From Persicaria tinctoria (lineage: Eukaryota > Streptophyta > Magnoliopsida > Caryophyllales > Polygonaceae), in contig JBANSL010000016.1 of NCBI GenBank assembly GCA_037127255.1, positions 4,776,501-4,840,500 of the forward strand: a stretch of DNA of 64,000 nucleotides, written 5' to 3'. The notes under the pieces are model-generated. The model was not told the DNA's origin and ran no database searches. It saw only the letters and a list, made by a program, of their open reading frames with translations. The translations under genes were made by a program, and so were the position numbers. This document shows, piece after piece, positions 44,432-57,745 of the stretch; positions within the stretch are counted from its first letter, which is position 1; each line of letters opens with the position of its first letter.

Positions 44432-47400
44432 TCAATCCTGCGCAAAGAAACATGCCACTGCTGAATAGAGCTGCTCTTCTTCGAATGGCTTAGACACGTA
44501 GCCATCCATCCCGCACTTCATACACTCTTCGTTGGTTGCTTGGATTACATCCGCTGTCATTGCCAATATGGGAGTGTGCCAATGAGTCGCGCTTTTTAAC
44601 TCTGAGGCCGAAACTTCACCGGATTTGATCTTCTGATTAAATTCAATCTCCATACAACGGACTCGTCTAGTGGCTTCAAAACTGTAACAAGGATAACAGT
44701 ACAAGAATAAGAATAATAAAAGGACTGGATTTTACGAAGCGAAAGATCAACAAGAAAATATGTTTACCCATCCATCTCGGGCATCTGAAGATCCATGAAG
44801 CAAGCTTCGAAAGAATGAGGCGGCTCGAGCTTTTTCAAGGCCGCTTGCCCGCTTGGCACACAGGTTACGACAGCTCCGTATTTCTTCAAAGCGCCTTCTG
44901 CTACCCTTCTGTTGACGATATTATCATCAACCACCAGTATTTGTTTTCCTTTGAGTAAAGTCCCTAGAGTAGCAGGTTTTGCTCGATTCAGTCGCCTCTT
45001 CCGTCCATTAGAAAAAACCTCCTGCAAGCATGTAATCAGGACACTCAACCTTAGAGGCCTGGCTAGTATGTCGTCGACTAAGCCAGCTGATTTGAGCTCA
45101 GCACGGTCCGCAGAATTCATGACATTCGCTAATAGAAATATCTTCATAGACTTGGGAATGAAGCCAACGCCATTTATCGTATCCACTCTTGGGTCACGGA
45201 GGCCAACAACTGAATCTTTTACCCAAACATCCTTGTCAATAAGAATCATGCCTAGTGGCGACGATAAGCTGCGGAAAAAGAAATCCGAGCATACTTTTAG
45301 AACACACACATGACGGGCATCATACAATTGAAAGGCGGAAACAACAGTCTAAACAAAGAAGCATACCTTGCATTACAATTACTAGAAAGGTACGAAACAG
45401 CAGAATGAAGGGAAGGCGCGACATCTACATGTATTCCCAATCTTTGAAGATGGTACCTCGTGACCTCAGCACGAACGAGTCGTCTATCGACCACCAAGGC
45501 TCTCAAACCCTTCAACTCTGAAATAGCTGCTTCACAGCTCTGAAGTTTCGTATCTAGAGAACTCGTTTCTCCTCGTTTCAGAACAACGGTGAAAGAGAAA
45601 GTACTTCCGACATCAGGCTCACTCACAAACCCTATCTCCCCTTCCATAAGGCCAACCAAGCAATTGCTTATACTTAAACCGATTCCTGTCCCGCCATAAG
45701 TTCTCGAGGTGGAACTATCTGCCTGCATAAAGGGTGTGAATATTCGAACTTGTGCTTCTTCAGGAATCCCTACACCAGTATCCTCTACTGTCACTAGTAA
45801 CCTGATTCCGTCAGATTCCTTCGTGGACTCTTTTCCTCCCCACTTCTTGAAATTTGCCCAACTTTTCCATCTATCCACGACTCGATAGCCACTTAAAGTA
45901 TTCAAAGAGTTTTCCGAAGAATCTGAATTGAACTGACCGAGATCAAGGCTTTGCCTTAGCACCTCATCCATCAAATCAGGGGGGTCCTTCATGTCATCCG
46001 CAAGATGTACAGATACAAAAATGTGCCCTCTATTTTTTGTAAACTGCAAATGGTATACATAAAGACTAATTAGCCAAGACAGGAAAAGCATAACATGACC
46101 TTGAAGGCACCAATGAACTCGGTTCAAGGCAGGTAGATAAAGAACCACAAACAAAAAATTACAGAGAGTTTATCCCCAACATCCTTTATGATTCACTAAT
46201 TTGAAAAGCAATTTGCATATGAAGTGAAGCTTACCTTAATTGAGTTCCCTACAAGATTGGTAATAATTTGTCGAAATCGCCCAGGGTCTCCTATGACAAC
46301 TTCAGGCACTTGACTTGATACATAAACAGCCAACTGTCAACATCCCAATCAAAACAGCATCAAGGTGATGTCAGGATTATAGCACAGCAAAATGAATATA
46401 CGAAAATAGTAGATGAAAATAACAAGGAAAAAAGTTTCATTCTACTGTAACTGAAAACCTTGGAAAAAAAAAGTTGCTAAATTTATTTTACTAAAATCTC
46501 ATCTTAAGAGGATGACTCTGAAGAAACCTTGCATATACAAACCAATAACAAAAGAAATAGGTTTACAGAGTAAGGAAATAGAGTCCTTACTTCAATCCCT
46601 TTTTCATTAGATTTTCCTGAGAAAAGTGACAAGATATTGTCGAGAACTGCACGCAGATCAAAAGGCACAGCTTCAAGCTCAAGCTTGCCCGATTCTATCT
46701 TCGCCTGATCAAGAACCTCATTGATAAGGGATATCAGATCTTTTCCACTAGCATGGGCAGTCTGCGCATAATCCAGTTGAGTTGGATCAAGATCAGTGTC
46801 CATCAGCATTTGTAGCATCCCTGAAGAAAAAATATAACATGAGTGGCTTCCAACAATTAATACTCCAAGGATTACAGAAAACAACAAACCTAAAAAGAAC
46901 AATTCTCTTTACCTAGTACACCATTCATTGGAGTCCTGATTTCATGAGATACAGTGGCAAGGAACTGCAACAGCATAACAATGATACTTCAGGATGAGCA
47001 ACAAATGTTCAATACTTGGAGATATTTGGAAGAAGCTTTTATTTTTAATGAAGCCAATTTTTATAGCAACAACGAAAATGACAAAATTCTGAGCCCTTTA
47101 TCGACGGACAGGACAGTAAAATGTATCAACTGAAAAAAAACCTGAGATTTTGCCACATCTGCTGCCTCTGCACGGGCTTTGAGCTTCATCATTTCTTGGT
47201 AACCCTTCTCAGCTATGTCAATCTGATTTATTGCTCCATAGAAGATATGGCCTACGAGCAAGGTGATTATCAAGGCTCCTCCTGATGCCATTATTGCTGA
47301 CCAAGCTGGAGGAGGCTTCTGCTTAAATCTGAAATACCACAGGATAATAAAATAAGATAACCTTTATCACCCATCTTATGTCTTTAGAAGAGTTTCACCT

Positions 47401-50400
47401 CCTCATAAAGTGCAGTTTATGCCTTGTCATCCTACCTGCAATGCATCTCATGACTTCGAAGTGGATCCCCAAAATCAAGACGGCTAACATGCAGTAGTCC
47501 AGTATCTACAAAATCAGGGCCATACATGGTAATAGGAGCTGATACATTTGTTGTATCATACACATTCACAACAATTGTTTGTTTGCTAGCAAGCTGCTGC
47601 AGAAGCTTCTCCACCTGTGAAGGGACATCATAAGATGCCCCTAGATACCTACAGAGAAAAAACTAGTCCAGTTACATAAATGTATATAAATATAGATATC
47701 TGATTTTAGATGCAACGATTACAGGGCTAAACATTTATGCCTGCAATCAACTACCTGATACAAGATGGGGTCATTTTATCCACAAAATTTTGCACAAAAG
47801 GATCTAGAACATAGGTCAATAGAGTTTAATTCATGCTGGCAATGCCAACTGGCGGGAAGGAACTTGATTTGGTACAATAAATATGAAAGAAAGGCTAGAA
47901 AGCGAAGTACATTACCCTACGGTGGCAGCGATACGTTGATCTGGTGTAGCATCTAGAGGAAGGACACCATTATAGACAGCAAACGTGAGCACCACGCCAA
48001 GGTGATTAGATTTTAAGAGCTTGAAAGGAGAAGTAAGAACGCCCTTTCCTGTTGCCCTAGCCCTCAATATATTCTCATGATCTTCCTGCATGACAAATGA
48101 AGACATTAACACAAGCAGAAATTGTAATGCTTCAATTTCTTGGAATTAGGGATATAAACCAATAAACTTTTCCAGACTTGAAAATGACTCATCTTTGTAC
48201 AAGTAAGCAAAGGTCGGAAACAAGACCATCCATAGTACATATACACACATTATTAACTGAGTCAACAGAAAGGTAGTTGAATGAAAAATGGAGAAAGAAA
48301 ATCATTGCTAATTACTGAAAAGAGAGCAATCAAATAATTCATACCTTTCCTGACATCATGTCTATAGACACAAGGTGAGAAACTGTTCTTTGTGTAAATA
48401 TCACAGGAGCATACTCATCTTCAACTGGGGCAGGATCCATCTTTTCTGGATCACAATCATGAACGAGAGTCTGATCAATAGTCTCCTCCATTCTCTTTAT
48501 TGTCCATCCATGTTGCTTTTCAAATTCCTCCCTTTCAGAGTGAAGAACTCTTAGCGCATAAGAAACACCACTTGTAAGTGGCCTTTCAAAGGACGTTTGC
48601 TCGGTATATTCACCAAATGTTTTCTACAAATAAATAAATATAATGAGTCTACTGTCATGAGAAATTAATTTCACATTCCCATGTGGTAAACAAACACTTC
48701 CGAAAGAAAATCTGATTTCATTTATTAAATCAGGATTACCCATTCATTAATAAGTACTACTGGCAGTAAAAATTTACCTAACGACCATAACACCAATAAT
48801 AACAAAATGCAGCTAAGCCTTCTGCACTGCTGTATATTGTCTCTAAGCAGTGCTTGCAATAGATAAGCAAGCAATGCAGATGGTTTTCTAAATGCACTGC
48901 ACATATACGATCTTACATGGTTTTTTAAGATCTTTAGAGTTGAAAATCACCAACTAACATGCCACATAAACACAAATTACCTGATCAATCGCAGAAGGAT
49001 TTTTGCCATGGTGAAAAGTAGAAACTAAAATAGCCAATGCATGGACATGGTTCATGCTAACATTGAACTGATCCTGCAACATCCGGGCTCGTTCATCACA
49101 CATGTTTGACAGTGTATCTATTCTTCTAACACGAGCATCTTGCATCATGTATTGAAGCAAGAAAATGGATAAAAGAATGCCGAAGGTAACAAATGCATAT
49201 AGAAGCTTTTTCCTCCAGTTCCCCGTGACCTTTGATGTATTCTGAGCTGCCTGTTGCCGCTTGTCCAGTATCAATTGTTGATGCGGCTGGGCCAGCTGTT
49301 GGGGATGGGTCAAATCTTGCTTATTGTTATTCCACAATTTAAGATCTAATCTCCAAGGCCTAAAGGCAGCCATAGCCATTATTCCGAGAAGGGGCAACCA
49401 ACATAATTTCACACAAGAAAGTAACGAAGACTGGCATGACTCCTGTGTGGCGCCCCCAATTTCTCCTGATTGCTTCACATGCTGATCACATACAATACAA
49501 TCAGCCAACAACATCAAACCACAGTTATTTATTGTGTTGGTGGAAAAATGGTAATGAAGCTAATTTAACAAAGTAGTTTAAATCACAAAACATTGAATCT
49601 GTGTTTTCATAAGTTACACCCACATCTAAAGTAAATGGTAAGCAGGTTTATGTTTCTCCTGGATTCAATTAAATATGATGCCAAGTGAAAGAATACCACT
49701 AGTATAGTATAATAACCTATGATAGACCATTGCCTAGCAAGTTATGCTTTGGGAATGAATTTTTAACACCATTAAGAAACATTTAATTATATCCTAATAT
49801 GTCCAGGCCCTTCCCATGCCTTTCCTGACCAAAGTCTCTTAATAGGCACAAAACCTATAATCTTCTCAATTAGGCTTGCGGTATCGAACTGGAAAAGTGG
49901 AAAGGAATTCAATCCGAGAGAGGTATTTCTAGCTGCACAACTCATAAATTAGCAACCCCCAGATTTCAATCCAGTTGTAGAATAAGAAGTCAAAAAAGGC
50001 CCAGGATCAAATATCAACACCAAGAGCTAACTGAAAAGAAATCTTGGCTCTAAAACATCTCTGTGTAACTAATAGAAGAACATCACAGACAAATGTATAG
50101 CACATACCCACTTCAGAAAGCATAATATTCAATTGTAAGATGATGGATACTTTGATTAACAGTCAATGATAGCCTAATTCCATGTTTGTGGAAGGAGTCA
50201 GCTTATCATGTAAATCCTAACGAAACAAATGTGGACAAAATCTAGCTTGTGGAACGCCATCGAATCTTAAGCAATACAAATTATGCCAAATACACTGTTT
50301 ATATACAAAATCCAAGACAACCAAGAAAAAGCATAGGCTAAAGAATTGTCAACTGGGTATAACTGTAGGGTTTGGCAACATAACTCACACCTAACAGATA

Positions 50401-50776
50401 AATCTCCTTCCTTATAAGAAAGATACAAAATTAATAATTTCGATTGAGATAAAGCAAGTGTCTTTAGATAGAAAACCACAAAAATTACCTGATCTGGCAA
50501 AACAAGGAGCTGGTCTTGGCTACCATTCAACTTCTCAAACAAGAATGAATCTTTCTTAACCTCCATTGATGAACACCCAAACTGTGCCTTGTAAAACCCA
50601 ACACTGAACCCATAAAAGAAACAAGCAGCCCCAACAAGAATAACCCCCAAAACCCACAGAATCACCATAAGCGATTTCCACTTGCCTTCACAACTAGATC
50701 TCTGCAGATGCTCTTTCCCCTTCCTCAGCTTGAAATTAGCGGGATAAAACCTAGGAAGCCCACCGCTCAAAGACAT
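44432..50776 (-). CDS. AHK2: AHK2-type cytokinin receptor histidine kinase, 12 exons
   Basis: Exons: 50776-50489, 49481-48981, 48623-48345, 48085-47916, 47648-47436, 47328-47142, 46964-46913, 46820-46591, 46333-46235, 46043-45367, 45268-44768, 44681-44432. All junctions are GT-AG; 3447 bp, 1148 aa (Arabidopsis AHK2 about 1176). It binds cytokinin with an extracytosolic CHASE domain, mainly at the ER, and passes phosphate to HPt proteins. Visible: membrane segments at about 36-58, 115-136, 189-208 and 493-515; CHASE starting [21 protein letters not shown]; His553 in [14 protein letters not shown]-box NLVGNSIK (666-673); DTGVGIP (761-767); GGTGIGLS (790-797); a receiver with DD1013-1014, phosphoacceptor Asp1058 in [11 protein letters not shown] and Lys1130 in SKPF. 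The long N-terminus with extra membrane segments points to AHK2 rather than AHK3/AHK4. ATG 50776 is the first in-frame ATG. No lesion seen. Confidence 0.96.
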
Positions 50777-50849
50777 TTCACCCTTAGCTTGAGCAAGATC
50801 TTCAAGAAAGGGGCAAAATTGAAGGTGAAGTGGACCCAAGAACTATGAT

Positions 50850-50988
50850 TTATGGATCTGCAGTTCGAATCCAAACCCTAAAAATCCCTAAATCCTGCCC
50901 ATCGAAGGCCATGCCTGTACTTCGCATCTGGTAAACCCCATAAGAGAGCAGAAGACGAAGCAGCTCAGCTCAGCTCAGCTCAGATCAT
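50850..50988 (-). promoter_or_regulatory. Upstream ORFs and AGCTC repeat in AHK2 leader
   Basis: Upstream of the receptor ATG, the minus strand has three short ORFs: ATG-ATC-TGA at 50988-50980, a 17-codon ORF at 50941-50888 and a 20-codon ORF at 50912-50850, the last two overlapping. A (GAGCT)n repeat, about five units, lies at 50962-50983. They count as upstream ORFs only if transcription starts before 50990, which I infer but cannot see. Confidence 0.55.
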
Positions 50989-51159
50989 ACCAAACGGTGA
51001 AAACTGAGGATCGAAAGCTGGCATTACAGCAATCAACAATCGAAGATGAGGGAACGAATTGAGAGGGGAATATGAAGTACTGGGGGTTTCCTTTTACTTT
51101 AATGGGTAATAACACTTGCTCCTGCTTAGCTCTGCCTCTGTACACAAGAAAAGCAATCA

Positions 51160-52818
51160 GATGGGGAAGAAAAAAATTTGTGAGAAATTGGAGTAGACCC
51201 ACTTAGTTTAATGGGGAACCCAACTGGAATCAATGATCAGGGTGAGCCTAAAAAAAAGGTGAGATTTTTATTTTCTTTTCTGTTTCTTTCTCTCTCTCCT
51301 GGCTATTGGGTATTATGGGTTTAGGCCTGGGGAAATTATTATCTCATCATCCAAGTGGGCATTGCTCAGCTCTAGAGGAAAAATCAAGAAAGAAGGGGAT
51401 GAATAATTTAAATAAAAAGAGAAAGAGGAAAAGCAATGCACCCAAGACTCCAAAAGAGAAGAGGAATCACACCCTAAAAAATCCACCAGAGAAATTGTGG
51501 TTTGTGTTTGTTGGGCAAAGAAAGGGAAGAATTTTTTTTTTTCAAGAACTCATAAATGTAACTCCATACCATTGATTAAAGAAATGGGTTTTAGTTATTT
51601 GAATTGAATTGATGAACCAAACACTGCACTTATAAAAAAAGATCAAATCTTGTTAGCTTTGTAGTCTTGATTAATAGGTCACAAATTTGTAAAATCAGTA
51701 TTGTTAAGAGTCAGATAAAAATATTATCTTTCGTTTAAAGAAGATTTGCGGATAAAAGAAGTGTGATGACCGCGCTATAAATAAGAAATTATAGGGCACT
51801 ATATATTATAATTGTTGTGGAATAAAGGGTAGGACAATGTGGAGTGAAAGAGAAAGAAACCAAGTTGATTTCATCTTAAATTTTCTTTTCTTGGCTTTGT
51901 ATGTAATGTACCCACACATGACAATAATATGACATGACAAAGAAAGAAAGAAACTCAGCATCTAATTTTTCTTTTTATTATTTAAAGAGAAAAAAATTGT
52001 TGTAGCTAGAGGGCCCAACCAATCAAAGTTCAAACCATGAACCAACCCAGCCTACAAATTAAGTGTATAATCATAGGCTTTAAAATAAATTAAGCCTAGC
52101 TTTAAAGTCCAACTAATCCAACTTAATTAAATTAGAGAAAAGGGCATGCCCCAAACCCTAACTCTACTTTCCCACTAGAATGAAGCAACTAAATTACATT
52201 TTGTTTTAATGACAACATATGTGGAAGACACTGAAACTATTTGTGTGATTAAAGTAAGGAGGAGGGTTGGTGTTGGATGTGAGTATAGAATAATAGTTTC
52301 TGCAGAGAGAGAGAGAGAGGGAGGGAGGGAGGTTATTGTATATGTTGCTTTTGGTTCTGGTTATGTAGTAGGTGCTGCAGCAACTGAGCTATATATGGCT
52401 AGTGGCTAGCTACTCAACAGCAACTCAGCTCTGAGCTAGCTAGGAGTTAAAGTCTTAGTAGTCATCTTAGTTCAAGAAATACATCATATTTGCATGGACA
52501 CTCAAGTGACTCAACGTAATCACATTTTAATTTTCCATCGGAGTTTTTTTTAAAAAAATATATATTTTAAAAAAATTATGGATATAAAAATAATGACTCA
52601 AAGAAAAAAAAAATTCAATCGAGTTGTCGATCGTCTTTCACACATCGACCTCGCCTTTTCTGGTTTGTCAATCCCTGACGACTCCAAGCTCCTCAGATTC
52701 ATACGGATGCTCTTGGTCAGCTCGTGTCTCCGGTCTATACCAAATTTTTTCCGGTTAAAAAAAAAAGCAACAAAAAAACATTGTACTCGTATCGATGAGG
52801 TAAAAATATGGCATTGAT
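51160..52818. other. Upstream flank of AHK2
   Basis: No gene. Probably promoter of the receptor. It has a GA-rich stretch (52302-52331) and a palindromic CAGCTCTGAGCTAGCTAG area near 52425. Small frames at 52578-52817 and 51306-51575 are not convincing. Confidence 0.45.
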
Positions 52819-52824
52819 TTATAT

Positions 52825-53036
52825 CTTTTTTTTATTAGGTAAGAGTACGTTCAGGTGGAAAGACTTACTCGAAAGCTTACGAATGAGATTTTGGAGATCT
52901 ATGTCGTTGTAAACATCGAGACTCCTGACATAACAGCAAAAGTGTGCAACCTTATCAGCCACTTTGTTGTCATAACGGGATACATGAGAGAATGACACGT
53001 CTTTCACTCTCGATAGAAGAGTTTTAAATTTTTAAT
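52825..53036 (-). pseudogene. LINE RNase H tail, 5'-truncated
   Basis: Minus-strand FSHVSRYDNKVADKVAHF is the last conserved block of a LINE RNase H (R-x-x-N-x-x-A-D), followed by about 45 residues and an A-run at 52837-52829. A short 3' relic of a LINE. Confidence 0.65.
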
Positions 53037-53114
53037 GTCAGGCATACTCATTTCGATTTCTCAGTGACATTTGGTATATGTTTTAAGGTGATTCATGATT
53101 ATTAGAGAGTCTCC

Positions 53115-54137
53115 TGTACAACAGCGAGTTCGAGCCTTTCTCTTTATGGTAGCACACGACAGCATTTTAAGCAATCAGGTTCGGGTGAGACGCCATCTCT
53201 CACACTTCCCTGGCTGCCCAAGATGCGGGTTAGAAGAGTCCACAATGCACTTGCTAAGAGATTGCCCTTTGGTGAGGGAAGCTTGGCGTAAGCTTACGGG
53301 CAATTTCCTTGAGCCCCTTTTCTTTACAGAATTGGATGTGAATCAATGGGTTTTGAACAATGTGAAGAAGGAAGACCGATGGAGTGCTACATTTGCGTAC
53401 ATGGCGTGGCATTTGTGGAAGTGCAGGAACACTCTAATTTTTGAAGGAAAAGACAGTCTCAAGGGGGTTTCGGCTATTGTGGTGCAGCAAGTTAGAATCT
53501 TTGCGGATATTTCGCAGAGGGCGACGTCGGTTCATGCCCTGAAAAGCCCCACACAGGCCCCAATTGATGACCGAACAGACGACTGGACTCCGTCGCCGGT
53601 GGGTTGGGCGAAGCTGAACATTGATGGGGTGTCGAAAGGAAATCCGGGACTGGCCGGTGGTGGGGGTCTGATCCAGGACGACAAAGGAGTAGTCATCCGT
53701 GCTTTTACATTCAAGTGCGGCCACTGCCGAGCACAAACAGTCGAGGCATGGGCGGCGGTACATGGGCTTGAAGTGGCCAAGAGACTGGGTATATCTCGAA
53801 TGATCGTAGAGACCGATTCATCAAATCTGAAGGCTTTGCTTACGGCGGTTACTATTCAGCCGTCTCCGGAGTACCATCTAATCCATCGGTGCAGGTTGCT
53901 TGCGCATGATCCCAACTAGGAAGTGTCCTTCCTAAACGTCCGGCGTCATCGGAACAAGGCGGCGGATGCAATCGCCAACTGGTCGCTAACTCTTACGGAT
54001 GCTTTTGCTGAACATTCTTCCATTCCCAGTACCATTTCACTAAATTGCAATATTGTATCTATGGCTGAAGCCTAATTATTTCCTCTATTATAATAAAGAG
54101 GATATACCCCACATTTGCAGCAAAAAAAAAAAAAAAA
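53115..54137 (+). pseudogene. LINE 3' fragment: zf-RVT and RNase H, one TAG
   Basis: Open from QQRVRAFLFMVAHD, the zf-RVT start, through CPRCGLEESTMHLLRDC, to an RNase H with LNIDGVSKGNPG, VEAWAAVHGL, VETDSS and RRHRNKAADAIA. A TAG at 53917-53919 breaks the frame at a position where Trp is usual (N-x-W before VSF); the frame then continues to a TAA near 54075. A short 3' UTR and a 16-base A-run end at 54137. AGTCTCC at 53108-53114 and 54140-54146 may be the target duplication, placing the truncation just before the zf-RVT domain. Confidence 0.83.
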
Positions 54138-54146
54138 GAAGTCTCC

Positions 54147-55068
54147 CTCAATCTGTAATTTGGTTATACCAAGTTGCAATGATTGGGTAATCCCTCATCT
54201 TAGAGGAATGACTTCTGTCTTTCTAGAGGTCTGGTTATGTATCTTGTCGTAGCCAATGTAAATGGGTTGGGCCTCTCAATCTCGTATAATAAAACCAGCC
54301 GAGTTGTTATTTGCAAGAGTTGATCCATAATAGTTAAGTTTAATCGTGCCTAATGGAGACTTTTTCCATCTGATTTTTTTTGTTGATAATTTTTCTTAAG
54401 TCCTCCAGCTAGTTGTTTTGGCGTGATTTAGATCTGCGTTGATATCTTGTTCATAAGTGGCGGATTTTTAAATCAGTTTTCCATGTGCATACCGGTTATT
54501 TGTTTGATTTTTCTTTTTTTTTTTTTTGTGATGGTGGTGACTCATGCCGAAATATAATTTGATTTCTAACCTACCATGTTGTCTACATTGGTAGAATATA
54601 ATTAGAGATAGGATGGTTAGATTGAGCATTGGAGAAGTGGCAGAAAGCATATATTATTTCGTTTGCACAATAGTATGTGTTTTGACTTTAATTAAACTCG
54701 TCCGTGTGTTTTAATTAGTTAATATATGCTTGGGTCAACCACTAGGAAATACGTACGTTCTTTATGTAATCGAGAAAAAAGTGCGTACAATTTAACTTTC
54801 AGATACGAGATAAACTGAGAATGTTATTAGTTATTACTAGTGTTGTAGTTAAAGAGAAAATTCAAATTATGTAAATGAAATAAGTTTAAAAAGGTATAGA
54901 ATTATATTTTATATATATGTACCTAGCTTTAATAATTTTTCTCATGATTTAAGCGAAAACAAGAGACTGAAAGAATAAGTTCGACAACAACAATATGACA
55001 ACTTTTATTTGTTCTTTCTATTTTATTATAATCCTTTTTAGTAGCTCCAACCTTCAAATCAAGCTCAA
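54147..55068. other. AT-rich spacer
   Basis: No feature supported. Confidence 0.4.
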
Positions 55069-55080
55069 TTAAATTACATG

Positions 55081-55310
55081 TTGTTTCTTTCGTTGGTGGC
55101 CGCTCTTGATTTCCAGGTATTCATTTTCCTGCTTTTCGATAGTGTGTGCTGGATCGACACCTGAAGGCTCATGAGGGAGTCCAAATCTGAGGCGTCCGCA
55201 ATTGTTTCCCAAAAAGCTTTCTTGTGTTGTTTCTCTCGTTGGTGACCGGCTGACCGCTCTTGATTTCCTGGCAACATTCATTCTCCTGCTTTTCGATAGT
55301 GTGTGGTGTT
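55081..55310. repeat. Imperfect direct duplication, ~148 bp apart
   Basis: The block TTGTTTCT(T/C)TCGTTGGTG ... CTGCTTTTCGATAGTGTGTG occurs at about 55081-55148 and 55226-55307 with small indels. On the minus strand each gives a short open stretch (67 and 70 codons across it), but I do not recognise a family. It could be a duplicated exon remnant. Confidence 0.7.
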
Positions 55311-55880
55311 TTTAGCTTGCTTTTTCTTTGTTGTTTGGTTGTCTCTCATGATAGTTTGCCCATCTACCGGTTTTTCCGATCTCTCAATATATCAGATGTG
55401 GTTGTCTGGTATATTGAATCCTTACTTGTATCAAAAAAAAAATTGCATGCTTTACTTAGTTAATACTTCATTAAACTAGCTCCATACATGTATTCAAAAA
55501 GCACAAAGGAAAAAGATATAATTTTTTTTTTATCATATTTTAAATGCCTTAATTTGAATCGTGACTTTAAAGATTTTTCAATGTGAGATATATTTATTAA
55601 AGTTGGTGTCTAAATTGAGATTTCAATCTAAAATCAATTAATACTAGAGCGTGAGGTGAAATATTTGTTATAAAATTTAAGACAATCACATTAAATATGT
55701 AAAAGTTATGTTATAATTACCCGACAAAGTTTCAGAAAGATATTTTATTGTCAAAATTCAAACATAAATCTATAATTAAGGTGAAGAATTTTGAACTAAT
55801 TCAATTCCCTAATCCTGATCGAGTTTCAATTTTTTGCAAGAGAATAATTATTGATTGAAAGTCTTCATTTTTAAGTATAA

Positions 55881-57156
55881 CTAGTAAGATACCTGCGCCA
55901 AAGCGCGATTTTTTATAAATAATATTTAGATATAGATAAATCATAGACATTAGATTTAATTCAATATTTTTAATTAAACCCATTGATTAGTAAATGTGTT
56001 AAAAATAATAGAAAAAAATACACTTGGGTTAAAGAGATAAAGAGAAAAATAAATAATAAATAGTGAAAGATAAAAGTTTTGAATTAATCTCATTGGTTAA
56101 AAAATGTAACACCGAATAATATTGGATAATTAATATTAAAATATTTTTCAAAAAAATAATATTAGAAAATATAGTTACCATAGTAAAATGATATTATGTA
56201 AATAATATTTTCACAAATAACTTTGAAAATGGAGGGGACATGTGACATAAATTAATATAGTATATAGATATAGGTAGTTAGTAAATGAATTTGAGTTAAA
56301 CCCAATAGTTATATTAGAATATTAGATTGAATTCAATGTTTTGAATTAAGCTCAATAGTTAGTAAGATTAAAGAAAATTAGAGAATTAAAAAAGAAAAAG
56401 AAAAAGAAAAAGGGAGAATTAAAAAAAGGATTAAAGAGAAAAAAGAAAATTATAATTGGACAAAACTCCTAAAATCTCTCTAATGTTGACACCTCAGCAT
56501 AAACTCTTCTAAATTAAGAGTTTATATAGATATAGATATAGATAGTTAGTAAGATTAAATGAAAAAAAAAAAGAATTAAAAGAAAAAGGAGAAAAAAAGA
56601 GAATTAAAAAAGGATTAAAGAGAAAAAAGAAAATTATAATTAGTCAAAACCCCTAAAATCTCTCTAATGTTGACACCTAAGCATAAACTTTTCTAAATTA
56701 AGAGTTTATATAGATATAGATAGTTATATTATATTGAATTGAATATTTTAAATTAAGTCCAATAGTTAGTAAATATATTAAAAAAAGAAAAGAAAAAATA
56801 TAATTGATTCAAAGAGATAAATGGATAAATAAAAAAATAGAGGAAATAAATAATTAAAGAAGGGTGAAAAAAATTTGATTGGTGGAAGAGAGAGAATTAA
56901 GGAGAGACTGACACGTAGGCAGAAAGTCTTCTAAATTAAGAGTTTATATACATATATAGATAGTTAGTAAATATATTAAAAAAAGAAAAGAAAAAATATA
57001 ATTGATTCAAAGAGATAAATGGATAAATAAAAAATTAGAGGAAATAAATAATTAAAGAAGGGTGAAAAAAATTTGATTGGTGGAAGAGAGAGAATTAAGG
57101 AGAGACTGACACGTAGGCAGAAAGTCTTCTAAATTAAGAGTTTATATAGATATAGA
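55881..57156 (-). mobile_element. Non-autonomous Helitron with repeated 5' ends
   Basis: The minus-strand 3' end is clear: a GCGC-TTTG-GCGC hairpin, ten bases, then CTAG (55884-55881) and T. The 5' terminal motif A|TCTATATCTATATAAACTC, followed by TTAATTTAGAAG, occurs near 57156, 56960 (variant), 56720 and 56542, with a weaker one near 56275. Units of about 180-275 bp between them are tandem copies: 56762-56960 and 56966-57156 are nearly identical to each other, and 56340-56540 and 56545-56720 resemble each other. No Rep/helicase gene. Confidence 0.78.
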
Positions 57157-57584
57157 TTAGTACATTTTCTGCATCATGGTTTGATTTTTAAAAAATAAAA
57201 TTTTAATAATAAAATAAATCAATATTATACAATTAAATAAAATATTAGTTTAATACTTTAAATTAAACTTATAAGAACAAACTCATAAGAGAGAGGTTTA
57301 ATATACTCATTCAAGATGAATTCAATTATAATAGTATATGTAGATTTATAAACGGAATTGCTATAATTTTTCTTCGCGGATTACACTGTGAAGGATCCCA
57401 ATCGCAGAGTGTGAATACGAGAGGATTGTGGGGCCCACCGGCAACGTATGTGCACTACGCGGATGCAAACGCTTCGTCGTCCAGATCCCCTGTACTCCTC
57501 CTCTAGATGTGGTCGGGCCTCCTCTCCGGCGCCCACCTCCGCCCAACTCCCCACCACTGGATTATCCCTCCGCCCTTCCAAGTC

Positions 57585-57745
57585 CTCCCACCGAGAGGCT
57601 CGATGACAGCGAAGGAGATGAAGTTCTTAGAGGCGATGAGCTCGATCCCGTGGCATTGGCGACGGTTCTCTTTCTCGATGAGGTCGTGGATCTCCGGGTT
57701 CACAATTGGACCAGCAAGGTATCCCCCTAGTCGGAGACGGAATCT
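57585..57745 (-). pseudogene. Serine hydroxymethyltransferase 5' fragment
   Basis: The minus-strand frame [20 protein letters not shown], then [14 protein letters not shown] and LGG, matches the conserved N-terminal region of cytosolic plant SHMT (recalled family pattern [36 protein letters not shown]). WGDTLLV in an adjacent frame just upstream fits WGNTPLV of the same proteins, so an indel is present. Downstream of LGG the similarity fades. SHMT interconverts serine and glycine; this piece lacks the PLP lysine and most of the enzyme. It lies between Helitron-like termini and may be captured. Confidence 0.8.

Noticed and set aside
51306..51575. Lys-rich 89-codon frame upstream of AHK2
   Set aside because: Low complexity, no family, and in the promoter side of the receptor.
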